DNA of 64,000 bases from Comamonadaceae bacterium (GCA_027484105.1 JAIXUG010000014.1:62001-126000); one strand, 5' to 3'; positions 1-9,300 are shown, counted from the first letter of the stretch. The notes: generated by a model from the letters alone, not told the origin. Program-made: numbers and translations.

Positions 1-1168
1 CGCCGCCAGACACATCGCCATCGGCTTCGTCGAACTTGCCCAAAATGTTTGGGCGCACATCGTCGCGCCAGTTGTACAGCTCTTCTTTGAGTTGGTATTC
101 GATGACCTGGCGTTTTTCTTCGACCACCAAGATCTCGCGCAAGCCGGTGGCGAATTCGCGGGTGGTTTGCGCTTCGAGCGGCCAGACCACGCCCACCTTG
201 TGCAAGCGGATGCCCAGGCGTTGGCAAGTGGCATCGTCCAGCCCCAGGTCGAGCAGTGCCTGGCGTGTGTCGTTGAAGGCCTTGCCGCTTGCAATCAAGC
301 CGAACCTATCATTCTGGCCCTGGATGACGTTGTGGTTGAGCTTGTTGGCGCGGATGTAGGCGAGAGCCGCGTACCACTTGTAGTCAAACAAACGCGCCTC
401 TTGTTCGAGCGCGGTGTCGGGCCAGCGGATGTGCACACCACCGGGGGGCATGGCGAATTCGGGCAAGACGATGTGCACCCGCTCGGGGTCGATGTGGGCT
501 GTGGCACTGGACTCGACGATCTCTTGAATCGTCTTCATCCCCGACCAGATGCCGGCATAACGGCTCAGCGCAATGGCGTGCAGGCCCTGGTCGAGGATGT
601 CTTGCACACTGGCCGGAAAGAACACAGGCAGACCGCAGGCCTTGAAGATGTGGTCGCTCTGGTGCGCGGCGGTGGAGCTTTTGGCCACATGGTCATCGCC
701 CGCCACGGCCAACACGCCGCCCCAGGGCGTGGTGCCGGCCATGTTGGCGTGTTTGAACACGTCCGAGCAGCGGTCCACGCCGGGGCCTTTGCCGTACCAG
801 ATGCCGAACACACCATCGAACTTGTTGGTGCCAGGCGGTGCAAAACCCAGTTGTTGCGTGCCCCACAAGGCGGTGGCGGCCAGCTCTTCGTTCACGCCGG
901 GCTGGAACAGGATGTGCTGCGCCTTCAGGTGGTCTTTGGCTTTCCACAGCGACTGGTCGTAGCTGCCAAAGGGCGAGCCCCGGTAACCGCTGATGAACCC
1001 GGCGGTGTTTTTGCCTTGCAGCGCGTCGCGTTGGCGCTGCAGCATCGGCAGTTTGACCAAGGCTTGCACACCACTCATGAAAGCGCGGCCGACATCGAGG
1101 CTGTACTTGTCGTCCAGTGTCACCGTTTCAAGAGCTTGTCGAATCGAATCGGGCAAGGGGGCGTTCAT
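1..1168 (-). CDS. Indolepyruvate:ferredoxin oxidoreductase family protein, N-terminal part (runs off left edge)
   Basis: Reading the minus strand from an ATG at 1168 gives 389 open codons with no stop to the window edge. The protein begins MNAPLPDSIRQALETVTLDD and contains GFISGYRGSPFGSYD, the start typical of the large single-chain indolepyruvate ferredoxin oxidoreductases (usually over 1100 residues). These oxidatively decarboxylate aryl or branched 2-oxo acids to acyl-CoA with thiamine diphosphate and Fe-S clusters, in amino acid breakdown. Only the N-terminal third is present, so the cluster-binding and gamma parts cannot be checked. It is divergent from an Lrp/AsnC regulator, a common pairing for amino acid catabolic genes, which suggests Lrp-type control. 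The family call is firm; the substrate is inferred. Confidence 0.85.
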   Translation of the reverse strand, partial: MNAPLPDSIRQALETVTLDDKYSLDVGRAFMSGVQALVKLPMLQRQRDALQGKNTAGFISGYRGSPFGSYDQSLWKAKDHLKAQHILFQPGVNEELAATALWGTQQLGFAPPGTNKFDGVFGIWYGKGPGVDRCSDVFKHANMAGTTPWGGVLAVAGDDHVAKSSTAAHQSDHIFKACGLPVFFPASVQDILDQGLHAIALSRYAGIWSGMKTIQEIVESSATAHIDPERVHIVLPEFAMPPGGVHIRWPDTALEQEARLFDYKWYAALAYIRANKLNHNVIQGQNDRFGLIASGKAFNDTRQALLDLGLDDATCQRLGIRLHKVGVVWPLEAQTTREFATGLREILVVEEKRQVIEYQLKEELYNWRDDVRPNILGKFDEADGDVSGG

Positions 1169-1296
1169 GGTCTGTTCTGCAACTGAGATGGATGACACAG
1201 TGTAGGGCGGCACAGCCGACAAGTGCTTGCTTTGTGCGACAGGATTTGCCCTATGATTTGGAAGAATCTTGCTCAAAAGGTGGTGTTTTGGAAACA

Positions 1297-1764
1297 ATGG
1301 ATAAATTTGATTGGGCCATATTGAACGAACTTCAAAGCAATGGCCGCCTGACCAATGCCGAACTGGCACAGCGCGTGGGCTTGTCGGCGGCACCTTGTTG
1401 GCGGCGGGTGCGCGCCCTGGAGGAGTCGGGTGTGATCAAGGGCTACCGCGCCGAGATTGACCGGCAAAAGGTGGGGCTGGATGTGCTGGCCTTTGTGCGC
1501 CTGGATGCTGAGCGCAACCGGGGCGACATCACGCGCCAGTTGGAAGAAGCGATTCAGAAAATTCCCGAGGTGGTGTCTTGCCATTACATCAGCGGCACCG
1601 GCACCTTTGAGCTACAGGTGGTCAGCAAAGATCTGAACACCTTCAGCCAGTTTGCACGCGATGTGTTGATCAACTTGCCCAACGTGAAAGACCTGCACAC
1701 CAGCTTTTCATTGGGCGAGGTCAAGGCCTCAGGGGCCTTGCCTTTGCAGGGGAACAAACGGTGA
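1297..1764 (+). CDS. Lrp/AsnC family transcriptional regulator
   Basis: 155 residues, the usual size for the family. The N-terminal winged helix-turn-helix (residues about 2-60) includes FDWAILNELQSNGRLTNAEL and the recognition helix region GLSAAPCWRRVRALE. The C-terminal RAM effector domain holds the SCHYISGTGTFELQV strand. I chose ATG 1297; an in-frame TTG at 1288 is a real alternative because the AAAAGG at 1275-1280 is better spaced for it. It is transcribed away from the indolepyruvate oxidoreductase gene, so it probably controls that gene in response to an amino acid. Its stop codon abuts a leftover gdhA stop codon at 1765-1767. Confidence 0.9.
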   Translation: MDKFDWAILNELQSNGRLTNAELAQRVGLSAAPCWRRVRALEESGVIKGYRAEIDRQKVGLDVLAFVRLDAERNRGDITRQLEEAIQKIPEVVSCHYISGTGTFELQVVSKDLNTFSQFARDVLINLPNVKDLHTSFSLGEVKASGALPLQGNKR

Positions 1765-1818
1765 TCAGGGCGACAAGCCCCGCAACTCACGCGCTTGCAA
1801 GATGCGTGAACACGCCAC
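1765..1818 (-). pseudogene. Orphan copy of the 3' end of the glutamate dehydrogenase gene
   Basis: Read on the minus strand, this stretch encodes [17 protein letters not shown] and a stop. The intact glutamate dehydrogenase at 10155-11465 ends [17 protein letters not shown]. Similarity stops abruptly at 1818. No other part of the gene is present here. The fragment lies directly against the stop codon of the Lrp gene and would be the original 3' end if 8.4 kb was inserted near the end of gdhA. Confidence 0.75.
1775..1818. repeat. Left copy of the gdhA-tail direct repeat
   Basis: 44 bp that match 10165-10208 in the same orientation with two differences (1777 and 1786). Positions 1787-1818 are identical over 32 bp. 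The two copies bracket an 8.4 kb segment, in the manner of att sites at the 3' end of a gene. Confidence 0.85.
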
Positions 1819-1874
1819 ACGCCGGCGCGCGAATGCACACCGCATCGGCGCCAGCCGGCGCATGCTGAACGGAT

Positions 1875-2846
1875 TCAGTCGATGGTGGCGCCGGATTCCC
1901 TGACGATCCTGGCCCAGCGGGGCAAGTCGTCACGCACCAGTTGGGCAAACTGCTCGGGTGTGGACTTGTAGGCTTCGCAACCCACACCGGCCAGACGCTC
2001 TTGCACGTCCTTCGAGTCAAGCGCTTTGGAGATTTCGGCATTGAGCTGCTGGATGATCGCCCGTGGGGTTCCTGTTGGCGCAAACACGCCGTACCATGGG
2101 GTGGCGCCAAAGTCCTTGATGGTCTCGCCAATGGTGGGGGCGTCCGGCAGCACGGGCAAGCGCTTGGGGTTGACCACGCCGAGCACCTTCATCCTGCCAG
2201 ACCGGATGAACGCGATCGAGGAGGGCAGGCTCTGCACCGAAACCTGCACTTGTCCAGCCACCAGGTCGGTGGCGGCGGCGGCGGCTCCCTTGTAGGGCAC
2301 ATGGGTGAGGTCGATGCCGGTGGCTTTGCCCAGCATTTCGCCGATCAGGTGGTTGAGGGTGCCGTTGCCCGCCGATCCGATGTTGATCTTGCCCGGCTGC
2401 TGTTTGGCCAATGCGACCAGTTCGGCGGTGTTCCTGGCGGGAAAACTCGGATGGGCCACCAGCACATAGCCGGCGGTGGCCACGCTGCCCACCGGTTCGA
2501 AATCTTTCACCGGATCAAAGCCGGTGCTCTTGTAGAGCGCTGGATTGATGACCATGGCACTGTCGGCGGTCAGCAGCAGGGTGTAGCCATCTGGCCGAGT
2601 GCGGGCGGCCGCTGCGGTGCCCACATTGCCCCCGGCGCCCGTGCGGTTTTCCACCACGAAAGACTGCCCGGTTTGTTCGGTGAGTCTTTGGGCAATCACC
2701 CGCGCGATCGTGTCGTTGGCCCCACCGGCCGCCTGAGGCACGATGATGGTGACCGGCTTGGCCGGGAATTTCTCTTGTGCCAGCGCGGGCGCGCCAACAG
2801 CCAGCGACAGGCCCAGGGCCAGAAGGGTTCTGCGTTGCGGGAACAT
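1875..2846 (-). CDS. Bug family tripartite tricarboxylate-type periplasmic binding protein
   Basis: 323 residues. The signal peptide MFPQRRTLLALGLSLAVGAP ends near ALAQ, so the protein is periplasmic. The mature start EKFPAKPVTIIVPQAAGGAND is the hallmark first strand and ligand loop of the Bug fold, and later blocks such as VPYKGAAAAATDLVAGQVQ and MKVLGVVNPKR also fit. Such proteins bind organic acids or related small molecules for tripartite carriers or for sensing. No TctA/TctB membrane partner is nearby, so it is an orphan, as is common in Burkholderiales. It has the same orientation as the asparaginase/ABC operon but is separated from it by about 200 bases, so it may have its own promoter. 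The ligand is unknown. Confidence 0.92.
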   Translation of the reverse strand: MFPQRRTLLALGLSLAVGAPALAQEKFPAKPVTIIVPQAAGGANDTIARVIAQRLTEQTGQSFVVENRTGAGGNVGTAAAARTRPDGYTLLLTADSAMVINPALYKSTGFDPVKDFEPVGSVATAGYVLVAHPSFPARNTAELVALAKQQPGKINIGSAGNGTLNHLIGEMLGKATGIDLTHVPYKGAAAAATDLVAGQVQVSVQSLPSSIAFIRSGRMKVLGVVNPKRLPVLPDAPTIGETIKDFGATPWYGVFAPTGTPRAIIQQLNAEISKALDSKDVQERLAGVGCEAYKSTPEQFAQLVRDDLPRWARIVRESGATID

Positions 2847-3043
2847 GGTGAGTCTCCTTGTTAAAAAATCAGCATCCAGTAGAAAGGGGTGGATTCATAT
2901 GAGATTTTGGAGTGTTGTAGTTGATCAGCAAACATGTTTTTGACTCTCACGTTGTTTACATGTATCGCCGTGCACGGCTTGTTTTGCACCTGTGGCCTTC
3001 GGGTGAACCCGCGGAATCCTTAATGTAGAGCCGAGGGTGCAGG
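2847..3043. other. AT-rich gap between the asparaginase and Bug genes
   Basis: I see no gene here. It contains a 10-bp palindrome AAACATGTTT at 2930-2939 and, next to the Bug start, an AAGGAG-like ribosome site (read on the minus strand). It probably carries the Bug promoter. Confidence 0.4.
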
Positions 3044-4069
3044 TCAATATCGATCAAAGCATGCCTGAATGTTTGATCTGTTCATTGAACGAGTCAACGC
3101 CAACATCAGCAATATGCGGGCTTTGGCGGGATTTAGAGTGTCACCTGATGCGGTTCCGTAGGTGTCGTCATCAAATTCGACGTTGTGACCAACCAGGCCT
3201 AAAGATGATCGGGACACCCTGACCACCGCAATGCCTGCAGCAATGGCATCCTTGACGGCAGGGAGAAGTCTGGCACTGATCGCGGCAGTTCCTGCACCGG
3301 CCAGAACAATGCCTTTTGATCCTGTGGCGACACAGGCGTCCAACAAAGCACGATGATCGTCTTGGTATCCGTACACGATGTCCACCTTGGGCAATTCTTG
3401 CGTGTCGGATATGTCAAATTCGCTGTCGAGCGTGTGGCAACGGATGGCTGAACGGTAAAAAAAGCACGCGTTATCGACAACCATGCCCATCACACCAAAC
3501 AGGGGAGACTTGAAACTGTCAACCGTCATGGTGTCCGTTTTGTGAACATCCCGAGCGCCCAAAATTTGGTCATTCATCACCACCATCACACCGCGGCCGA
3601 TGGCCTGCGGCGAAGCGGCGACGACGGTGGCACGGAAAAGATTCATGGGACCGTCTGCGCTCAAGGATGTTGAAGGCCGCATTGCTCCGGTTACAACAAC
3701 AGGTTTGTGGCTGCGCACGACCAAGTTGAGGAAATAAGACGTCTCTTCCAGGGTGTTTGTTCCCTGGGTGATCACCACGCCGTCGCAATCGTGGCGGCTC
3801 AACAAGCGATTGACCTCTTTGCCAAGGGCCAACAAATGTTGACTGGCCATGTCCTGGCTTGCGACCTGAAGAATTTGGTTTGCTTGTATATCTGCCACAC
3901 CAGCTAACTCAGGGACGCTGGACAAAATTTCCGAAACGTCAGAAACAGCGGCACGGTAACCGGCATAAATGGTGCTTTGTGAGGCTTTTCCAGCGATTGT
4001 GCCGCCCAGGGCCAACAAAGTCAGGCGTGGGCGGTGGTGCACAGGAGCGGCTAAAGGCACAGCGTTCAT
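3044..4069 (-). CDS. Type II-like L-asparaginase (asparaginase/glutaminase family)
   Basis: 341 residues, full length for the family. The first catalytic block LLALGGTIAG (residues about 18-27) carries the nucleophilic Thr, SQDM carries the substrate-binding Ser, and RDVHKTDT carries the catalytic Lys. It hydrolyses asparagine, possibly also glutamine, to the acid and ammonia. The second active-site block reads ITQGTNTLEET where the family normally has THGTDT, so the conserved Asp (Asp90 of the E. coli enzyme) is Asn here. I see no clear signal peptide, so it is probably cytoplasmic. It is the last gene of a five-gene operon, 10 bases after the ABC ATPase, which suggests it processes imported amide or peptide substrates. 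Confidence 0.9.
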   Translation of the reverse strand: MNAVPLAAPVHHRPRLTLLALGGTIAGKASQSTIYAGYRAAVSDVSEILSSVPELAGVADIQANQILQVASQDMASQHLLALGKEVNRLLSRHDCDGVVITQGTNTLEETSYFLNLVVRSHKPVVVTGAMRPSTSLSADGPMNLFRATVVAASPQAIGRGVMVVMNDQILGARDVHKTDTMTVDSFKSPLFGVMGMVVDNACFFYRSAIRCHTLDSEFDISDTQELPKVDIVYGYQDDHRALLDACVATGSKGIVLAGAGTAAISARLLPAVKDAIAAGIAVVRVSRSSLGLVGHNVEFDDDTYGTASGDTLNPAKARILLMLALTRSMNRSNIQACFDRY

Positions 4070-4079
4070 GCGGCCATCC

Positions 4080-5729
4080 TCAGGCGTTCATTGACATGGA
4101 GCGACTCCATGCTTGACCGGGAATGGCGGCAAGTAGGCTTTGCGTGTAAGGGTGTGAGGGCCGCGCAAAGACATCCTCCGTTGTGCCCTGCTCAACCACC
4201 TGGCCTTTGCTCATGATGAGGATGTTTTCGCAAACTGTGGCTGCGACACGCAAATCGTGTGTGATGAACAGCAGCGACAGCCCCATTTCTTCACGCAACT
4301 CGTCCAGCAATTCAAGCACTTGTTTTTGCACCGAAACATCCAGCGCGGAAACGGGTTCGTCGGCCACAATCAGTTTTGGCTTTACCGCGAGTGCTCTTGC
4401 AATGCCAATGCGTTGCCGTTGACCGCCTGAAAACTCGTGCGGATAACGATCGGCCGCTTCGGCCCGAAGGCCAACCCTGCGGAGCAACTCGCGCGCCTGA
4501 GTCCATGCCTCATCACGAGAGACGCCTTGGATCATGGGGCCCAGCGAGATGATGTCCCCCACTTTTTGGCGTGGATTGAGGGAAGAAAATGGATCCTGAA
4601 AAATCATCTGGATTTTTTGACGGATCGGTCGAAGCGCGCGGCGAGTCAAGCCGTTGATGACCTGGTTTTCGAGCTCAATAGCCCCGGACTCGTTTTTTTC
4701 CAAACCAATGATGCAGCGCGCCAATGTCGATTTCCCGGAGCCTGATTCACCGACGATGGCAAGGCTGCCTTGTTTGGGCAAGGTCAAGGAAACGTTGTTC
4801 ACGGCCATGACGCCTTTTGTGCCGCGTGAAAACCAGCTGCGTTGGCCAGTGTAGGTCTTGCTGACCGATGTCACATTCAGCAAAGTTGAATCTGAATTGG
4901 CATTTTTCTGAACGACACGAGGTGACAAGCTGGGCACTGCGTCAATCAACTGGCGACTGTAAGCGGTGGTGGGTGCATTCAGAACCTGTTGGGCACTGCC
5001 AATTTCTACCAACTCACCTCCTTGCATGACAGCCACACGGTCAGCTATTTCAGCCACGACACCAAAATCGTGCGTGATGAAAAGTACAGCGGTTCCGTGT
5101 TTTTTCTGCAGTTCTTTGATCAGGTGAAGAATTTGCGCTTGGGTTGTGACATCGAGTGCGGTGGTGGGTTCATCGGCAATGATCAGCTTGGGCTCAAGAG
5201 CCAAGGCCATCGCGATGACCACACGTTGCCGTTGCCCACCAGATAACTGGTGCGGGTAACTGGCATAAACCCGATCAGGATCGGGCAAGTGCACATCGTT
5301 GAGCAATTGCATCGTGCGCGCATGACGCTCGTTGGCTGTCATGTTGGTGTGCACCAGCATGACTTCTTCAATCTGTTGACCAATGCGCATCAAGGGGCTC
5401 AAGGCGGTCATGGGCTCCTGGAAGATCATGGCGATGCGGTGTCCACGCAATTGGCGCCATTCATTTTCATCAAGGTCGGTGATGTTTTGGCCCTCAAAAT
5501 GAATTTGTCCACTAGATACATGCACATGCGGTTTGGGCAACAAACCCATCAGCGCTTTGCCCAGCATGGATTTGCCGGACCCTGACTCACCAACGATGCA
5601 GAGAATTTCGCCTGATGAGACGTTGAGCGACACCTTGTTGACGGCATTTGGCCTGTCTGACCAAGGCGGTAATTTAATTTCCAACCCATGGATATCGAGC
5701 ACAGAGGTCAATTTGGATGTCGAGCTCAT
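4080..5729 (-). CDS. Fused double ATPase of a dipeptide/oligopeptide ABC importer (DppD-DppF type)
   Basis: 549 residues with two complete ABC cassettes in one chain. The first has Walker [15 protein letters not shown], signature LSGGQRQRV and Walker [13 protein letters not shown]. The second has [25 protein letters not shown] and [12 protein letters not shown]. Both cassettes have intact H-loop regions (LFITHD). It powers uptake through the two permeases encoded just upstream in the operon, and its start overlaps the preceding permease stop by four bases (ATGA), so the genes are translationally coupled. Fused double ATPases are well known for peptide and glutathione-type importers. The cargo is not shown by the sequence. 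Confidence 0.95.
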   Translation of the reverse strand: MSSTSKLTSVLDIHGLEIKLPPWSDRPNAVNKVSLNVSSGEILCIVGESGSGKSMLGKALMGLLPKPHVHVSSGQIHFEGQNITDLDENEWRQLRGHRIAMIFQEPMTALSPLMRIGQQIEEVMLVHTNMTANERHARTMQLLNDVHLPDPDRVYASYPHQLSGGQRQRVVIAMALALEPKLIIADEPTTALDVTTQAQILHLIKELQKKHGTAVLFITHDFGVVAEIADRVAVMQGGELVEIGSAQQVLNAPTTAYSRQLIDAVPSLSPRVVQKNANSDSTLLNVTSVSKTYTGQRSWFSRGTKGVMAVNNVSLTLPKQGSLAIVGESGSGKSTLARCIIGLEKNESGAIELENQVINGLTRRALRPIRQKIQMIFQDPFSSLNPRQKVGDIISLGPMIQGVSRDEAWTQARELLRRVGLRAEAADRYPHEFSGGQRQRIGIARALAVKPKLIVADEPVSALDVSVQKQVLELLDELREEMGLSLLFITHDLRVAATVCENILIMSKGQVVEQGTTEDVFARPSHPYTQSLLAAIPGQAWSRSMSMNA

Positions 5730-6553
5730 AAATCCGCCAATCTGGGGTTCAGTGCATCATTCAAACCCTCGCCCACCAAATTGATGGCCAAGACGGTCAA
5801 CATGATGGTCAGACCAGGCAAGGTCACCAACCACCATGCATCGCGCAAGAAAGAGCGCGCAGCACCCACCATGAATCCCCAACTCATTTGGTTGGGCGCA
5901 CCCAAGCCCAAAAAGGACAGTGCACTCTCCACCAGAATGGCTGTTGCCACCATCAAAGACCCTGTGACGATCAGTGGCGACAAGGTGTTTGGCAGAACCT
6001 GTCGCAGCAAGATGGCGCTGTCGGTTTGTCCGGCGACCACAGCCGCCTGTACATATTCCCTGGCCTTGACCGACAGCACCTCTCCTCTGACAACTCGTGC
6101 GATGGGGGGCCAACTCACTGTGGCAATGGCCACGACGAGGTTGAATGCTGAAGGCGACAAAATGGCAATTAGCACAATGGCAAACAGAAAGGACGGTATG
6201 GTTTGAAAGATCTCGGTGGCCCGCATCAGCACGTCATCGACCCATCCTCCGAAGTAGCCGGCAATCGCCCCCACAGCCGTGCCGAATGCGACGGCAGCCA
6301 GGGTTGCAAAAACGGCAATCATCAGCGTGGTTCTGGCACCGTGGATCATTCCTGCCAAAACATCACGACCCAGGCTGTCAGTACCCAGCCAATGCTCTGG
6401 ACCAGAACCTGAAAAGGGTTTCCCAACGATTTCAAATGGGTTGCCAGGGGAGATGTATTGCGCAAAGAGCGCTGCGATCAGGACAAGGACAAGCCAAGTT
6501 AAACCGATCGTCACCCTTGGGTTGCTTAAAAAGCGATACTTGAAGGACTTCAT
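5726..6553 (-). CDS. ABC importer permease, DppC/OppC type
   Basis: 275 residues, an inner-membrane protein with a first hydrophobic span near residues 14-33 and about five more. The GTDSLGRDVLAGMIHGARTT block is the typical DppC N-terminal region, and the EAA-like loop near AREYVQAAVVAGQTD contacts the ATPase. It follows the DppB-type permease after 7 bases and overlaps the ATPase gene by four. It forms half of the membrane channel of the peptide-type importer. Confidence 0.93.
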   Translation of the reverse strand: MKSFKYRFLSNPRVTIGLTWLVLVLIAALFAQYISPGNPFEIVGKPFSGSGPEHWLGTDSLGRDVLAGMIHGARTTLMIAVFATLAAVAFGTAVGAIAGYFGGWVDDVLMRATEIFQTIPSFLFAIVLIAILSPSAFNLVVAIATVSWPPIARVVRGEVLSVKAREYVQAAVVAGQTDSAILLRQVLPNTLSPLIVTGSLMVATAILVESALSFLGLGAPNQMSWGFMVGAARSFLRDAWWLVTLPGLTIMLTVLAINLVGEGLNDALNPRLADL

Positions 6554-6560
6554 AGGGGTG

Positions 6561-7529
6561 TCATGTCATTCGAATGCGCGGATCCAGCCAGACGTAAAGC
6601 AGGTCCACAACCAGGTTGATGATCACCACGAGACAGGCTGACATGAAAAATATGCCCAGCAGCAGGTTGTAATCGCGTGCAAAAAGAGATTGATAAGCCA
6701 GTTGTCCAAGACCTGGCCAGGCAAAAATCGCTTCGACCACCACGGATCCCCCGAGCAGCGCGCCGAATTGGACGCCAGCCATTGTCAAGACCGGCAACAA
6801 GGCATTGCGGACCACATGGCGGAAAGTGATTTGCTTTTCGTCTAGACCTTTGGCGCGAGCAGTTGTGACGTAGTCCAAGCCTCTTTGTTCCAGCATTGAG
6901 GCCCGCATGAGTCGCGCATACAAGGCCAAATAAAACAATGACAGCGTCAAGGTGGGCAGAACCAGGTGGTGTGCAATGTCGACAACCCTGGCCCATCCTT
7001 CGTGGAAGGCCGTGATGTTCTCCATGCCTGACGTTGGAAACCAGTTCAGTTTTACGGAGAAAACCAGCACCAGCATCAATCCCAGCCAAAACAATGGCAT
7101 GGCATAAACAAGAACAGCACTCACTGAAATCAGATGGTCTTTCCATGTTTTTACCCACATCGCCGCCAACAAGCCCAAGAGGGTACCCAGCGAGAGAGAG
7201 ACCACCAGGGTTGTACCCATCAACAGCAAGGTGGGTCCTAACCTGTCAAAAACCAATGTCGCTACAGGGGCGTTTTGGCGAAACGAGTAACCCAGATCAA
7301 ATTGAAGGATGTTGCCCATGTAGGTCAACAATTGTGTCCACACGGGCTGATCTTGGCCAAAACGTTTGCGCATGGCTTCGATGTACTCTGCAGGTGCACC
7401 ACCTGCTTCACCAGCCAGAACGGTTGCTAGGTCGCCAGGGGCCAGTTGCAGCAACAAGAAGTTCAAAATGACCACAACCAACACAACGGGTATGGTTTGA
7501 AACAGTCGCCGAATGATGAATTGGCTCAC
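6561..7529 (-). CDS. ABC importer permease, DppB/OppB type
   Basis: 322 residues. It starts with a membrane span (MSQFIIRRLFQTIPVVLVVV), has the large periplasmic loop usual for DppB (residues about 30-100), then four or five more spans. The EAA-like loop is RGLDYVTTARAKGLDEKQI. It pairs with the DppC-type permease. It is preceded by an inverted repeat between it and the binding-protein gene, which could reduce its expression relative to the binding protein. Confidence 0.93.
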   Translation of the reverse strand: MSQFIIRRLFQTIPVVLVVVILNFLLLQLAPGDLATVLAGEAGGAPAEYIEAMRKRFGQDQPVWTQLLTYMGNILQFDLGYSFRQNAPVATLVFDRLGPTLLLMGTTLVVSLSLGTLLGLLAAMWVKTWKDHLISVSAVLVYAMPLFWLGLMLVLVFSVKLNWFPTSGMENITAFHEGWARVVDIAHHLVLPTLTLSLFYLALYARLMRASMLEQRGLDYVTTARAKGLDEKQITFRHVVRNALLPVLTMAGVQFGALLGGSVVVEAIFAWPGLGQLAYQSLFARDYNLLLGIFFMSACLVVIINLVVDLLYVWLDPRIRMT

Positions 7530-7549
7530 GATTTGCCTTTTGTTGGGTT

Positions 7550-7578
7550 AAAGAAAGGGGGCTTGGCCCCCGTTCTTT
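7550..7578 (-). terminator. Hairpin inside the importer operon, likely attenuator
   Basis: The stem GGGGGC (7557-7562) and GCCCCC (7566-7571) with a TTG loop is extended by AAAGAA/TTCTTT after one mismatch. T-rich sequence follows it on either strand. It lies between the binding-protein gene and the permeases, a usual place for partial termination that favours the binding protein. Confidence 0.55.
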
Positions 7579-7586
7579 TTTCCAGA

Positions 7587-9176
7587 TTACTCGCGATGCG
7601 CGGTTGCAAAGTTTCCGTAGATACCCAGCGGCGAATCAATCACGCGTTTGAATTGCTTGTTGATCACGGCGGGATAACGCAGTTCCAGCACATAGACCAC
7701 AGGGCTGGCTTCAGAGACGCGTTTGACCAATTCGCCATATTGGCGACCACGAATCATGGGGTCTGTGTTCACGCTGGCTCTGTCCATCAATTGGTCGGTT
7801 TCAGGTGAGCTCCAGCGTGAACCGTTGACAAAAACAGTACCGGGACGAATACGGTCCGAGTGCAGGCCACGGTGTACGCCGAGGACTGGATCAGCCAAAT
7901 TGAACAAGAAGTTCGATGTCAATGTGAAGTCGTAGTCTGTATAGACACGCTTGAGCCATTTGGGCAGATCCTCGTAGCGTAAATTGGCCTTGATGCCGAC
8001 TTGGGCCAGTTGTTGTTGAACAGCTTCACCAAATCGTTGCCACTCTTCGCCGTAGGGCGTGATGTCGTGGGTGATTTCCATCCGAATGCCATTGGCCTTG
8101 CGTGTCAAACCCGCCTCGTCCAGCAACTTGTTCGCACGGGCGATGCGATCGCTGACAGTGAAATCAATCCCTTTGCCAAACAAGCCAGCTTTTTCAAAGT
8201 TGCTGCTGATGGGGCCCATCGCTGGCTTGCCGAAGCCAAACCACACGTTGTCGATGGCAAATTGGCGGTCAATCGCATAGGCGATGGCTTGTCGAACCTT
8301 GGGGTTGTCAAATGGCGCTTGTTTGGTGTTGATGATCATTTCAACCATGGGCGAAATCATCTCGGTACCGGTGGTTGTCACCTCAATAGACGGCAAAGCT
8401 GAAAGACGCTTGACGTCGTTGTAGGGTACTGCACCGAGGCCTGCGACATGTGCTTCTCCGCGCTCCAAAGCGGCAGTGCGTGTGGAGGCGTCAGCAATGA
8501 AGCGGACAACGATCCTGTCCAGGTGTGGTAAACCCTTGCGCCAGTAGTTGGTGTTTTTGTCCAGTCGGACAAATTCACCACGACGCCATTCAACAAACTT
8601 GAAGGGGCCTGAGCCGATCGGGTTGTTCGCGTTGGCGTGAGTCTTGATGTCTCCACGCTCATAGATGTGTTTGGGCAGGATTGGGCTTTCGGAGCTTGCC
8701 AGCGCCTTCATGATGTAGGGTGCAGCGACATTCAGTTTGAAGACGGCTGTGTGCGCATTGGGGGTTTCGACCGCAGTGACTTCACGGAATGTGGACATGC
8801 CACGGGGGTGGTTTTTCTTCAAAACCTCCATCACCGTGAATTGCACATCGGCTGCCGTAAATGGCTTGCCGTCGTGAAAGGTGACATCTTTGCGCAGATT
8901 GAAGGTGATGGTTTTCCCGTCGGCAGATTCGCTCCAGCTCTCAGCAAGACTTGGGCGAGGCTTCAGGTCAAAACCATATTCCAGCAAGCCGTCGAAAACC
9001 TTGACGGTGACTTGGCTGATGGGGCCCGCTGTCGAAATGTAGGGCGCCAGGTTGGGCGGTTCTGGCTGTGTGATTTGTACCAGCGTTCCTCCTGGTTTTT
9101 GCGCCCATGCTTGCGGCACTGTCAGTAGGGACAAGGCGGCGATCGCGGCCATCGAGGCCAATGTGGTTCGGATCAT
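7587..9176 (-). CDS. Periplasmic binding protein of a dipeptide-type ABC importer (family 5)
   Basis: 529 residues. The signal peptide MIRTTLASMAAIAALSLLTV ends at AWAQ, giving a periplasmic mature protein starting KPGGTLVQIT. Family-5 features include GLLEYGFDLKPRPSLAESW, TFHDGKPFTAADV and VRQAIAYAIDRQ. It is the first gene of the operon binding protein, two permeases, fused ATPase, asparaginase. It should bind peptides or a related nitrogen compound; the ligand cannot be read from sequence. The divergent XRE-type regulator upstream probably controls it. Confidence 0.94.
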   Translation of the reverse strand: MIRTTLASMAAIAALSLLTVPQAWAQKPGGTLVQITQPEPPNLAPYISTAGPISQVTVKVFDGLLEYGFDLKPRPSLAESWSESADGKTITFNLRKDVTFHDGKPFTAADVQFTVMEVLKKNHPRGMSTFREVTAVETPNAHTAVFKLNVAAPYIMKALASSESPILPKHIYERGDIKTHANANNPIGSGPFKFVEWRRGEFVRLDKNTNYWRKGLPHLDRIVVRFIADASTRTAALERGEAHVAGLGAVPYNDVKRLSALPSIEVTTTGTEMISPMVEMIINTKQAPFDNPKVRQAIAYAIDRQFAIDNVWFGFGKPAMGPISSNFEKAGLFGKGIDFTVSDRIARANKLLDEAGLTRKANGIRMEITHDITPYGEEWQRFGEAVQQQLAQVGIKANLRYEDLPKWLKRVYTDYDFTLTSNFLFNLADPVLGVHRGLHSDRIRPGTVFVNGSRWSSPETDQLMDRASVNTDPMIRGRQYGELVKRVSEASPVVYVLELRYPAVINKQFKRVIDSPLGIYGNFATAHRE

Positions 9177-9214
9177 GGTGAGAGCCTTCAGGGTGTTGAG
9201 GTGAAATTCAGTCT

Positions 9215-9300
9215 AGTGACAAACCCTGTTGATGTCCCGATGCAAGTTGCTTAAGATCTGTCGCTACTTGTCGCATTTGGAGATACATAAAGTGACAGAT
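9215..9300. promoter_or_regulatory. Repeated AGTGACA-type half-sites between the importer operon and its regulator
   Basis: Four copies of an RGYGACA-like heptamer lie between the divergent genes: AGTGACA at 9215-9221, its reverse complement forms TGTCGCT at 9259-9265 and TGTCGCA at 9269-9275, and AGTGACA at 9291-9297. ATCTGTC (9256-9262) and GACAGAT (9294-9300) also form an inverted repeat. The position fits operators for the XRE-type protein; this is an inference. Confidence 0.4.

Noticed and set aside
92-1186. Long plus-strand open frame of 364 codons at the left edge
   Set aside because: It is the opposite-strand shadow of the indolepyruvate oxidoreductase gene; its protein is low-complexity Gly/Val/His-rich without any domain.
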